This document shows positions 1 through 5,341 of a stretch of 6,647 nt of DNA, piece after piece. Positions within the stretch are counted from its first letter, which is position 1, and every line of letters starts with the position of its first letter. The translations under genes and the position numbers were made by a program. Source of the stretch: Archaeoglobaceae archaeon (GTDB lineage: Archaea > Halobacteriota > Archaeoglobi > Archaeoglobales > Archaeoglobaceae); NCBI GenBank assembly GCA_027038095.1, contig JALVYA010000215.1, forward strand, positions 1-6,647, written 5' to 3'. A model generated the notes under the pieces. It did not search any database. It worked only from the letters and a program-made list of their open reading frames with translations, and was not told the origin of the DNA.

Positions 1-160
1 ACCTGAGGTTGAGGGATGAACAGGCTTCGATTAACTCCTGAAGCCTTACTCCGGGAGACGCAATTTTTCTGGGAATTTTTCTACCCTCTTTTCTGCTTAA
101 AGTTCTGTCGAGGTTTGCAGTCCAGATAATCCATCCTGTTCCAACTCTTCTCCTCCTCAT
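1..160 (-). CDS. srp19: Signal recognition particle 19 kDa protein SRP19, N-terminal part (gene continues past the left edge)
   Basis: SRP19 binds the tips of helices 6 and 8 of archaeal SRP RNA and helps load SRP54, in the cytoplasmic pathway that targets proteins to the membrane. The visible 53 residues begin MRRRRVGTG. They then carry the family's N-terminal pattern: W-I-I-W-T-A-N-L-D at 10-18, S-R-K-E-G-R-K-I-P at 22-30, and L-Q-E-L-I-E-A at 39-45. I recognise this as close to the Archaeoglobus fulgidus protein, which has WTVNLD followed by SRAEGRRIPRR. The remaining roughly 50 residues lie outside the window. The ATG at 158-160 is the only standard start close to the conserved block. No SD precedes it, but a TATA-like box lies about 27 bp upstream, which fits a leaderless mRNA. 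All ten arginines use AGA or AGG. The identification is strong despite the truncation by the window edge. Confidence 0.9.
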   Translation of the reverse strand, partial: MRRRRVGTGWIIWTANLDRTLSRKEGRKIPRKIASPGVRLQELIEACSSLNLR

Positions 161-181
161 TGTGTTTGACTGTGCAATTTT

Positions 182-191
182 GTTAATATTT
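182..191 (-). promoter_or_regulatory. Candidate TATA box for srp19
   Basis: The minus strand reads AAATATTAAC here, centred about 27 bp before the srp19 ATG. That is the spacing expected when transcription starts at or next to the start codon. The gene has no Shine-Dalgarno sequence upstream, which supports a leaderless transcript. It is a motif match only; no clear BRE is visible. Confidence 0.45.
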
Positions 192-220
192 TTGTCCCTC
201 TGACACTTTTCGTTACCGCT

Positions 221-238
221 TACAGCAGATACAGCAGA
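221..238. repeat. Perfect 9 bp tandem duplication
   Basis: The 9-mer TACAGCAGA occurs twice in direct succession (221-229 and 230-238). It lies in the 90 bp gap between the nuclease-like gene and srp19, about 30-55 bp upstream of the srp19 TATA-like box. It could be a chance slippage product or a regulator binding site; nothing else in the sequence decides this. Confidence 0.5.
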
Positions 239-250
239 CACAAACGGCAC

Positions 251-661
251 TTACAGGTATCCGAACTCTGCGAGGTAAAGTTCCAGATTCGAGAGAAAGT
301 CGTTTAAGGCTCTGAATGGAACGATGATGCAGCTGCCGTGAAGAGCAATCCCATCGTCTATCAGGGGAACCACAACGGGAATTGCTTTCTTGCCTGTAAC
401 TCTGGAAAATCTCCTGCACCTGCTTTCGTGTTTTTCAGCCTCCCTCTTGATGGCCGTCAGCCTGTACCAGCTTCCGGTGTACCTCTTCGCATCAGCAGCC
501 AGACAGATGCTACCTCTCTCCGCAACAACGTCTATCTCACTTCTTCCCTCCTCGTCTCTGAAAACCACCCTGAACTGAGTTTCGAACCCATGACTCTCGA
601 AAACGTACCTGACGAACTCCTCAAACTCCTGCCAGCTTTCGAATTCAACCTCACCTCTCAC
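251..661 (-). CDS. PD-(D/E)XK (Mrr/restriction-endonuclease-like) nuclease domain protein
   Basis: This 136-residue protein is a single compact nuclease-like domain. An N-terminal helix (about 10-24, S-W-Q-E-F-E-E-F-V-R) is followed by strands that hold the core PD-(D/E)XK pattern: E42-I-D44-V-V-A and then L54-A-A-D57-A-K59-R. D44, D57 and K59 are the expected metal-binding and catalytic residues. This layout is typical of Mrr-type and other restriction-endonuclease-like archaeal proteins; the substrate is unknown, and no methylase or specificity subunit is nearby. The start is GTG. A GGGGTG motif (667-672 on this strand) sits 5 nt before it and acts as the ribosome binding site. Only 18 bp separate it from the zinc-ribbon gene upstream, so the two are probably co-transcribed. 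A DNA repair or RNA-processing nuclease is an equally possible role. Confidence 0.75.
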   Translation of the reverse strand: MRGEVEFESWQEFEEFVRYVFESHGFETQFRVVFRDEEGRSEIDVVAERGSICLAADAKRYTGSWYRLTAIKREAEKHESRCRRFSRVTGKKAIPVVVPLIDDGIALHGSCIIVPFRALNDFLSNLELYLAEFGYL

Positions 662-666
662 CCAGA

Positions 667-672
667 CACCCC
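667..672 (-). promoter_or_regulatory. Ribosome binding site that fixes the GTG start of the nuclease-like gene
   Basis: The minus strand reads GGGGTG, with the anti-SD match GGTG, 5 nt before the GTG codon at 659-661. This supports a non-ATG start placed right after the zinc-ribbon stop codon. Confidence 0.55.
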
Positions 673-679
673 GGCAGGT

Positions 680-889
680 TTACCCGAGAGGTCTGAAACC
701 CTGAAATTTTCTGGATTTCTGCTGCAGAAACCTCACGAGCTCTCCAGCTTCTCTTTCTTCCTCAACTCTGGTAATCACAGCCACCTTTCTGAGGCTGTTG
801 ACGTGTCCGCAAACGCACCTCCTGCTCTTGCTTCCCTCCTCAGCGTAGAGGTATCTTCCACACTTCCTGCACCTGAAAACCACGTACAT
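680..889 (-). CDS. Small zinc-ribbon protein, DUF1922 type
   Basis: This 69-residue protein opens M-Y-V-V-F-R and carries four metal-ligand cysteines as C7-x2-C10 and C25-x1-C27-G. A short hairpin (R-Y-L-Y-A-E-E-G) lies between them. A charged helix follows (about 43-57, E-E-E-R-E-A-G-E-L-V-R-F-L). The arrangement matches the archaeal DUF1922 family, known from a Methanothermobacter thermautotrophicus structure as a small zinc ribbon. The molecular role of that family is not established; nucleic-acid or protein binding is the usual guess for such ribbons. The ATG lies 4 nt after the stop of the flavoprotein gene and has no SD of its own, so translational coupling is likely. The nuclease-like gene follows after 18 bp, making a tight three-gene cluster. 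The family assignment comes from memory of its pattern, not from a search. Confidence 0.8.
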   Translation of the reverse strand: MYVVFRCRKCGRYLYAEEGSKSRRCVCGHVNSLRKVAVITRVEEEREAGELVRFLQQKSRKFQGFRPLG

Positions 890-893
890 CGTT

Positions 894-2147
894 TTAAAAT
901 CCGAAGTCTGACTTTATTACTTCCGCCACCTCTCTGCCCGCTTTAACGCTTCCGTTCATGCTTCTCTCAGGGTAATTCGGCTTTGACGTCATGCCCGCGA
1001 TGTAAAAACCCTCCGCTTTTGACCTGTAAGGCGTTATTCTGTTCAGGTATCCCCTCTCATAAACCGGTCCGCTGTACTTTGCCCTGAACAGTCTCGCCCA
1101 CTTCACATCTCCCTCTTTAACCCCGAACCTGACGAGGTCTCTCAGGTAGATTCTGATCACGTCCCTGCTGTCAAGCTTCATGAGCTCGCTTTCAGGATAG
1201 GTGTACCCTGCCAGGTAAATGAGGTTTTCTCCGTAATCTTCGAAAGGCATGAAGTGAGTGTGCTCGATTACCGCTCCAAAGGAGCAGTTCACGTTGCTCC
1301 AGTAGATGTCTTCCGTCACCTCCTTCTCGCTTGAGAGCAGCACGCATATCGAGCTCTGGTATTTCACGTCCTTAATTCCCAGAGCTTCAGTTAGCCCGTT
1401 GTTAACGCTCTTCAAAACCGGGATGGGGGCTGTCCAGAGCACAGCATCAAAGCTCTCCCCATTCACAATCCAGTTACCTGTTTTCTCCACTTTTTTAACT
1501 GCACTCCTGACCATCTCCACGCTGCTGCTTTCGAGTTCGTCGAGCATTCTGTCAAACAGCTGCTGGAATCCGTGCCTCAGGTAACCGAGCTCTTCTCCTC
1601 CAGCCTTTCTGTTTCCCCTTATGGCAACTCTCGCGAGAAGCCAGGCGTAGCTCACGTTCCTGTAATCCCCGAACTTCGACCGGAGCAGGGGTACGAAAAA
1701 AGAGTTTAAAAGTCTCTCTCCCAGCTCCTCCTTTATCCCTTCCACTGCGCTAACGTCATCGTACCTGATGAAGTCCTCCTCACCCATTTTTCTGCACTTC
1801 AGCGTGAAGAATGCGAGCTTTACCTTGTCCGTTATACTCATTCCCGGATACCTGAGAATTTCCAGAGGTGTGTTCACCGGGTATATCTTTCCCCCGAATT
1901 CCTGACCAGTCCTGACCGTTTTCCATACGAGCTTTGAGTGCAGACCGAGATGTTTTATCAGCTCTATCAGCTCTTCGTCTCTCCTGAAGCAGTGGTGGTA
2001 GAACTTTTCTATGCAGTACGACGGGCAGTAGCTTGAGGCGAGTCCTCCAACTTCTCTTTTTTCAAATACCTTTATTTTGAAGCAATCTCTAAGCTCGTAA
2101 GCAGCCGAAAGTCCTGTTAATCCTGCACCGATTACAGCCAGCTTCAT
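894..2147 (-). CDS. FAD-dependent oxidoreductase, amine oxidase/protoporphyrinogen-oxidase-like (COG1232 type)
   Basis: This 417-residue flavoprotein has an N-terminal dinucleotide-binding fold: K2-L-A-V-I-G7-A-G9-L-T-G12-L, with acidic E29 at the end of strand two and the G34-G-L-A-S-S motif that follows in this superfamily. Near the C-terminus the block G-F-Y-I-A-G-M-T (about 380-387), then S-M-N-G-S-V-K-A-G-R, is the second FAD contact. The middle segment F-Y-H-H-C-F-R-R-D-E-E-L (49-60) is characteristic of a COG1232-like subgroup often seen beside glycan-biosynthesis genes. The substrate is unknown. True HemY activity is unsupported, since no haem genes are visible. Carotenoid desaturase or sugar-mutase-like chemistry are alternatives. 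Cysteines 22, 41, 45 and 53 cluster near the FAD site. The gene starts 40 bp after sufB with an apparent promoter of its own, and ends 4 bp before the zinc-ribbon start. Confidence 0.8.
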   Translation of the reverse strand: MKLAVIGAGLTGLSAAYELRDCFKIKVFEKREVGGLASSYCPSYCIEKFYHHCFRRDEELIELIKHLGLHSKLVWKTVRTGQEFGGKIYPVNTPLEILRYPGMSITDKVKLAFFTLKCRKMGEEDFIRYDDVSAVEGIKEELGERLLNSFFVPLLRSKFGDYRNVSYAWLLARVAIRGNRKAGGEELGYLRHGFQQLFDRMLDELESSSVEMVRSAVKKVEKTGNWIVNGESFDAVLWTAPIPVLKSVNNGLTEALGIKDVKYQSSICVLLSSEKEVTEDIYWSNVNCSFGAVIEHTHFMPFEDYGENLIYLAGYTYPESELMKLDSRDVIRIYLRDLVRFGVKEGDVKWARLFRAKYSGPVYERGYLNRITPYRSKAEGFYIAGMTSKPNYPERSMNGSVKAGREVAEVIKSDFGF

Positions 2148-2153
2148 GCAATC

Positions 2154-2159
2154 AAAAAA
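2154..2159 (-). terminator. Possible T-tract terminator of the sufC-sufB transcript
   Basis: Six consecutive T residues occur on the minus strand about 29 nt after the sufB stop. They lie upstream of the predicted leaderless start of the flavoprotein mRNA. Archaeal RNA polymerase can terminate at T-tracts without a hairpin. Six is short, so partial readthrough is plausible. Confidence 0.3.
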
Positions 2160-2168
2160 TGGAAGAGG

Positions 2169-2178
2169 TTATAAGTAA
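2169..2178 (-). promoter_or_regulatory. Candidate TATA box for the flavoprotein gene
   Basis: The minus strand reads TTACTTATAA, centred about 25 bp before the ATG at 2145-2147. No Shine-Dalgarno sequence lies in between, so a leaderless transcript starting at or next to the ATG is likely. This would separate the flavoprotein, zinc-ribbon and nuclease genes from sufCB transcriptionally. Confidence 0.5.
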
Positions 2179-2187
2179 TGAGCACAA

Positions 2188-3300
2188 CTACATCAGGTCT
2201 TCACTTGCCATTTCTACTGCCCTGTCGATTTCTCTTTTCAGGAATTCGGGCAACCCCTTGATTTCCACGTCGAGAAAGCCCCTTATTATCGCTGAAGTTG
2301 CTTCATCCCTCGTTAACCCCCTCGCCATCAGGTAGAATATTTCGTCCTCAGCTATCCTGCCGACAGCAGCCTCGTGGCTGAGATCGACTTCCGGATTCAT
2401 GGCCTCCAGTTCCGGAATTGCGAGTATGGAGCCTTCATCTGAAAGCATGAGTCCCCTGCACTCGAGGTGACCCCTGCACCCCTTCCCCTCTCCTCTTATG
2501 TATCCCTTTGAGACGACTCTGCCACCCCTGCATATGGCTCTCGAAATTATGTCTGCACTGCTTTTCTCACCCAGAATAGCCCTGTTACCGAGCTCTATTG
2601 TTGAACCGCTGTGCGCAACAACCAGACTAGTGAACGAGGCTTTTGCACCCTTTTTCAGGTATGCAACCGGGCAACTCTCGACGTACTTTACCGGGCTCAG
2701 CAGAACGTAGTTGCTCACGAGAACTCCGTTTTCCTCCACAACAGCCCCGCTTCTCGGCCTCACTTCAACGTCGGGCTGCCAGTTGTGTATCATCGTAAAT
2801 GTGAGCTTTGCACCCTTCTTCACGAAAAATTCCGAGACTCCGAGATGCATGCCGGCTGAACTCGGATGAGAAGTGCAGCCTGAAATTACGTTCAGTTCAG
2901 AGCCTTCCTCTGCGATAACGAGGTTGTAAACTTTCTGAGTTTTAACCCTCTTCAGGTACAGGCAGGCTTCAACAGGCACATCCACCTTGCAGCGGGGCAG
3001 AGCCCGGATAAAGTAGCCGTTAAAATCCTCGGCAATCGCCTTCGTGTACTCGTCTTTGTCCCTGCAAACGATCTTCCACATGTAGTCCCTGACCCAGTCG
3101 TACCTGTCCATTGCCTCTCTTATGCTCATGACCTCTATTCCTTCCGACCACCCGTACGCTCTGGGTTCCTGATCGACCTGCAGGAAGCTTGCAGCTCTCC
3201 TGCTCGAGTCAAACTCGATTCCAACATTTTTCGCTCTTTCAGCAATGCTGGAGATCTCCGGATCCGCATCAAATTCATCTTTACCTGCAGTTTTTTTCAT
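2188..3300 (-). CDS. sufB: SufB/SufD family Fe-S cluster assembly scaffold (SmsB-like)
   Basis: SufB-family proteins form the beta-helix scaffold that, with the SufC ATPase, builds Fe-S clusters in the cytoplasm. The 370-residue protein has an alpha-helical N-terminal part, a central beta-helix region (about 110-300), and the family's C-terminal hallmark S-H-E-A-A-V-G-R-I-A-E-D-E-I-F-Y-L-M (308-325) followed by R-G-L-T-R-D-E-A. C281 in H-L-E-C-R-G and H309 fall where cluster-assembly residues lie in bacterial SufB and SufD; this equivalence is my inference. Only one SufB/D gene is present, and no SufD, SufS, SufE or SufU is in the window, as in the minimal archaeal SMS-type pairs. I chose ATG 3298-3300 over GTG 3307-3309 because that GTG forms part of an AGGTG ribosome binding site 6 nt before the ATG. 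The gene follows sufC, with 27 bp between stop and start. Confidence 0.9.
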   Translation of the reverse strand: MKKTAGKDEFDADPEISSIAERAKNVGIEFDSSRRAASFLQVDQEPRAYGWSEGIEVMSIREAMDRYDWVRDYMWKIVCRDKDEYTKAIAEDFNGYFIRALPRCKVDVPVEACLYLKRVKTQKVYNLVIAEEGSELNVISGCTSHPSSAGMHLGVSEFFVKKGAKLTFTMIHNWQPDVEVRPRSGAVVEENGVLVSNYVLLSPVKYVESCPVAYLKKGAKASFTSLVVAHSGSTIELGNRAILGEKSSADIISRAICRGGRVVSKGYIRGEGKGCRGHLECRGLMLSDEGSILAIPELEAMNPEVDLSHEAAVGRIAEDEIFYLMARGLTRDEATSAIIRGFLDVEIKGLPEFLKREIDRAVEMASEDLM

Positions 3301-3306
3301 GTTCAA

Positions 3307-3311
3307 CACCT
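3307..3311 (-). promoter_or_regulatory. Ribosome binding site that decides the sufB start
   Basis: AGGTG on the minus strand lies 6 nt before the ATG at 3298-3300. The longest reading frame would instead start at the GTG inside this motif, which would then lack an SD of its own. The ATG start is therefore preferred, shortening the protein by three residues. Confidence 0.7.
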
Positions 3312-3326
3312 GTTAAAAGCTAACAG
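3310..3326. repeat. Short perfect inverted repeat in the sufC-sufB gap
   Basis: The arms CTGTTA (3310-3315) and TAACAG (3321-3326) are exact reverse complements around a 5 nt loop. The hairpin would begin just after the sufC stop codon, and its 3' arm in the mRNA covers the first two bases of the sufB AGGTG ribosome binding site. With only six pairs, mostly A-T, it would be weak at high temperature. A role in translational coupling is speculative. Confidence 0.45.
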
Positions 3327-3327
3327 A

Positions 3328-4098
3328 TTAACGGGACTTCTCCTCCACACACTTCCTGATGCATGCCTCGTAACCGTACCTGCTTATGTGCTCCAGTATC
3401 TGGTACGGGTCGCCTATACAGGATATCCTGCCGTTGAACAGAACGACTCCGTAGTCCGCATCAACGTATTCCAGTATGTGGCCGGTGTGTGTTATTATCA
3501 GCCCGGACTTCTTTCTTTCCTCTTCACTCCTGTCTCTTTCAAGCAACTTTTTTATCGCCCTGCCGACAGTCGCTATGTTCTCCAAATCGACTCCACTGTC
3601 CGGCTCGTCCAGCATTATGAACTCGGGGTTCAGAATCATTAGCTGCAGAAGCTCAGACTTTTTTACCTCTCCACCGCTGAATCCGTCGTTTACAGCCCTG
3701 TCGAGCATGTCCTCCATGCCCATGAACTTTGCACTCTCCTCTATCTTCTTCTCCGCTTCCTCCTCGCTGAGACCGGCTACCTTGGCACACTTCCTCAACA
3801 GGTCTATCAGCTTGATGCCCCCAATTTTTGGTGGATTCTGAAAAGCTATGCCTATTCCCTTTCTAACCCTCTCGTCAGTCTCCAAACCTGTTATGTCCTC
3901 TCCTTTGAACGTTATCCTGCCCTGAACGACTCTGTAGTGTGGATTACCTATAACTGCTGAAAGCAGAGATGACTTTCCACTGCCGTTTGGACCGAACAGC
4001 ACGAAAGTCTGACCTTCTTTTATATATAAATTTACATTTTCAAGAATCCTTCTGCCTCCAGCTTCAACGCCGAGATTAATCACCCTTAAAGACTCCAT
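3328..4098 (-). CDS. sufC: SufC, Fe-S cluster assembly ABC-type ATPase (SmsC-like)
   Basis: SufC is a soluble ABC ATPase that drives conformational change in the SufB scaffold; it is not a transporter subunit. All nucleotide-binding motifs are intact in this 256-residue protein: Walker A G36-P-N-G-S-G-K42-S-S44, Q-loop Q87 (A-F-Q-N-P-P), signature F140-S-G-G-E-V-K-K, Walker B I161-M-L-D-E165-P with the D-loop S-G-V-D171, and H-loop H204. The F-S-G-G-E-x-K-K signature followed by D-E-P-D-S-G-x-D is diagnostic of SufC among ABC proteins. The C-terminus holds a C246-x3-C250 pair. The ATG has an AGGTG ribosome binding site (4106-4110) 7 nt upstream. sufB follows directly, so the pair is almost certainly one operon. 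The length is normal for the family (about 250). Confidence 0.95.
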   Translation of the reverse strand: MESLRVINLGVEAGGRRILENVNLYIKEGQTFVLFGPNGSGKSSLLSAVIGNPHYRVVQGRITFKGEDITGLETDERVRKGIGIAFQNPPKIGGIKLIDLLRKCAKVAGLSEEEAEKKIEESAKFMGMEDMLDRAVNDGFSGGEVKKSELLQLMILNPEFIMLDEPDSGVDLENIATVGRAIKKLLERDRSEEERKKSGLIITHTGHILEYVDADYGVVLFNGRISCIGDPYQILEHISRYGYEACIRKCVEEKSR

Positions 4099-4105
4099 GT
4101 CGGTA

Positions 4106-4110
4106 CACCT
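4106..4110 (-). promoter_or_regulatory. Ribosome binding site of sufC
   Basis: AGGTG on the minus strand lies 7 nt before the ATG at 4096-4098. It implies a leadered mRNA, so transcription must start upstream of 4110. This conflicts with the nearest TATA-like box, whose spacing would give a leaderless transcript. Confidence 0.6.
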
Positions 4111-4120
4111 AATTTTGTGA

Positions 4121-4128
4121 AATTAAAA
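4121..4128 (-). promoter_or_regulatory. Weak TATA-like candidate for sufC
   Basis: The minus strand reads TTTTAATT, centred about 27 bp from the sufC ATG and preceded by a purine-containing CCAAAGG. The spacing would place the transcript start at the ATG and leave out the AGGTG ribosome binding site. The real promoter may therefore lie further upstream, for example at the palindromic box 4185-4193. Confidence 0.25.
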
Positions 4129-4184
4129 CCTTTGGATGATGGCTGATGCAGGCGGTCAATGCGAATCGGAGAAAAACTCAAACG

Positions 4185-4193
4185 TTATTAATA
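4185..4193 (+). promoter_or_regulatory. Candidate TATA box for the glycosyltransferase gene, possibly bidirectional
   Basis: TTATTAATA is centred 25 bp before the ATG at 4214, with an A-rich stretch (AAAAACTCAAACG) upstream in the BRE position. There is no SD before that ATG, so a leaderless transcript is expected. The core TATTAATA is its own reverse complement, so it could also serve sufC on the other strand with a leader of about 60 nt. That second role is speculative. Confidence 0.5.
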
Positions 4194-4213
4194 TTCAGCT
4201 CGCAGTAATATAC

Positions 4214-5341
4214 ATGAAAGCTGTTGGATTTGTAACCCGCTACCCTCCAACTCACTGCGGTATAGCTGAATACTCCAAATTTCTGATTTCAGCTCTCAAA
4301 TCCCTGAACCCGAAGATGAAAATCGTCGTTTTTACAACTGTCGAGTCGAGAACAGACGAATACTTTGACGAAATAGGTGTAAAGGTTATCCCGTGTTTTA
4401 ACAGGTTCGAAAAGGATTATTCAGAGCTCATGGATTGCGTAAACGAAGAGGAAGTTGACATCCTGCACGTTCAGCACGAGTACGGAATTTTTGGATTTGG
4501 GAGAGAAATAATCGAATCCCTGAGTGAGATGAAAGAGGAAAAAATCGTTAAAGCCTGCGTTCTGACGGCTCACACAGTAGAACATCCATACACGAACAGG
4601 CCTGAAGCTTTTGAGTTTCAGAACTCGCTCAACGAGCTTGATGCTGTAGTGGTTCACAGCGACCTGCAGGAGTTCGAGCTCATAACTCAGGGAATCAGCG
4701 CGGAGAGAATATACCAGATTCCCCACGGCACGCTCATAAACCCCTACCTCGGTTACACGAAGCAGTTTCTCGCTAAAACTCTTGGAATTGGAGACGGATT
4801 TCAAGGGATCGTTCTGGCAATTCCCGGTTTTATGAGAAAAGATAAGGGGGTTGACGTTCTGCTGGAAGCTCTCGACTACATGCAGGATTTAAAGTTTACA
4901 GTGATGCTGGCGGGAGAACCGCAGGATGAGGGGGTAAAGGAGCTCGTCGAAAACTTCAGGACGAACACTTTACTGCTTGAAAGGTACCTTTCAGGTGACG
5001 AAATACTCAGGGTTGTTGCGCTTGCAGATGCAATAGTTTTGCCGTACAAGGACAGGAAAGGAGCTTATGCTGTTAGCGGAATTCTCCACCTGTCCATGGG
5101 AGGGTTGAAGCCGATAATAGGGTGCAGAACGCCGAGGCTCGTTGAGCTGTGCCAGCACGCCCCGTGGATGACCGTCCCACCGAACAACGCGTTTGAGCTT
5201 GCGAGGAAAATAAAATGGCTCGCCAGCAACTACGAGCTCACAGTCTCGTACATGAGCGAGCTTTACGCCTACGCAGCAAGAACTCAGTGGGTAAGTGTCG
5301 CGCACAAGGTTTACGAGCTGTACAGGAATCTGATTAGCTGA
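4214..5341 (+). CDS. GT-B fold glycosyltransferase (GT4-like)
   Basis: This 375-residue enzyme is predicted to transfer a sugar from a nucleotide-sugar donor at the cytoplasmic face of the membrane; donor and acceptor are unknown. The N-terminal half has G5-F-V-T-R-Y-P-P-T-H-C-G-I-A-E-Y, then H-V-Q-H-E-Y-G-I-F-G (85-94), T-A-H, and V-V-H-S-D. I169-P-H-G-T leads into the C-terminal Rossmann half with the donor-site pattern G-F-M-R-K-D-K-G (205-212) and M-L-A-G-E-P. The usual GT4 E-x7-E pair is absent: the segment reads L-P-Y-K-D-R-K-G-A-Y-A-V-S-G-I-L-H-L (276-293), a variant I have seen in related glycosyltransferases. I chose ATG 4214 rather than 4136 because homologous sequence begins there and a TATA box sits 25 bp upstream. 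The gene is divergent from sufC and overlaps the 3' end of the small exported-protein gene by 8 bp. Confidence 0.85.
   Translation: MKAVGFVTRYPPTHCGIAEYSKFLISALKSLNPKMKIVVFTTVESRTDEYFDEIGVKVIPCFNRFEKDYSELMDCVNEEEVDILHVQHEYGIFGFGREIIESLSEMKEEKIVKACVLTAHTVEHPYTNRPEAFEFQNSLNELDAVVVHSDLQEFELITQGISAERIYQIPHGTLINPYLGYTKQFLAKTLGIGDGFQGIVLAIPGFMRKDKGVDVLLEALDYMQDLKFTVMLAGEPQDEGVKELVENFRTNTLLLERYLSGDEILRVVALADAIVLPYKDRKGAYAVSGILHLSMGGLKPIIGCRTPRLVELCQHAPWMTVPPNNAFELARKIKWLASNYELTVSYMSELYAYAARTQWVSVAHKVYELYRNLIS

Noticed and set aside
251..661. Restriction-modification or defence system
   Set aside because: No methyltransferase, specificity subunit, helicase or toxin-antitoxin partner is present, and the neighbours are housekeeping genes. 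The nuclease fold alone is not enough.
338..946. Long plus-strand reading frame of 202 codons antisense to the nuclease and zinc-ribbon genes
   Set aside because: It is rich in Ser, Pro and Leu, matches no family, and is the complement of two genes with clear motifs. It is a shadow frame.
894..2147. Annotation of the flavoprotein as HemY protoporphyrinogen oxidase
   Set aside because: The FAD-binding pattern is shared across the amine-oxidase superfamily, no haem genes are nearby, and the middle region resembles a different COG1232-like subgroup. Only a general name is justified.
3301..3309. GTG (3309) or TTG (3306) start for sufB
   Set aside because: The GTG is part of the AGGTG ribosome binding site for the ATG at 3300, and neither alternative has its own SD.
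4136..4213. N-terminal extension of the glycosyltransferase from the ATG at 4136 (26 extra residues)
   Set aside because: The extra residues are polar and unlike glycosyltransferase N-termini, the extension would cover the TATA box at 4185-4193, and the family pattern begins at the ATG at 4214.
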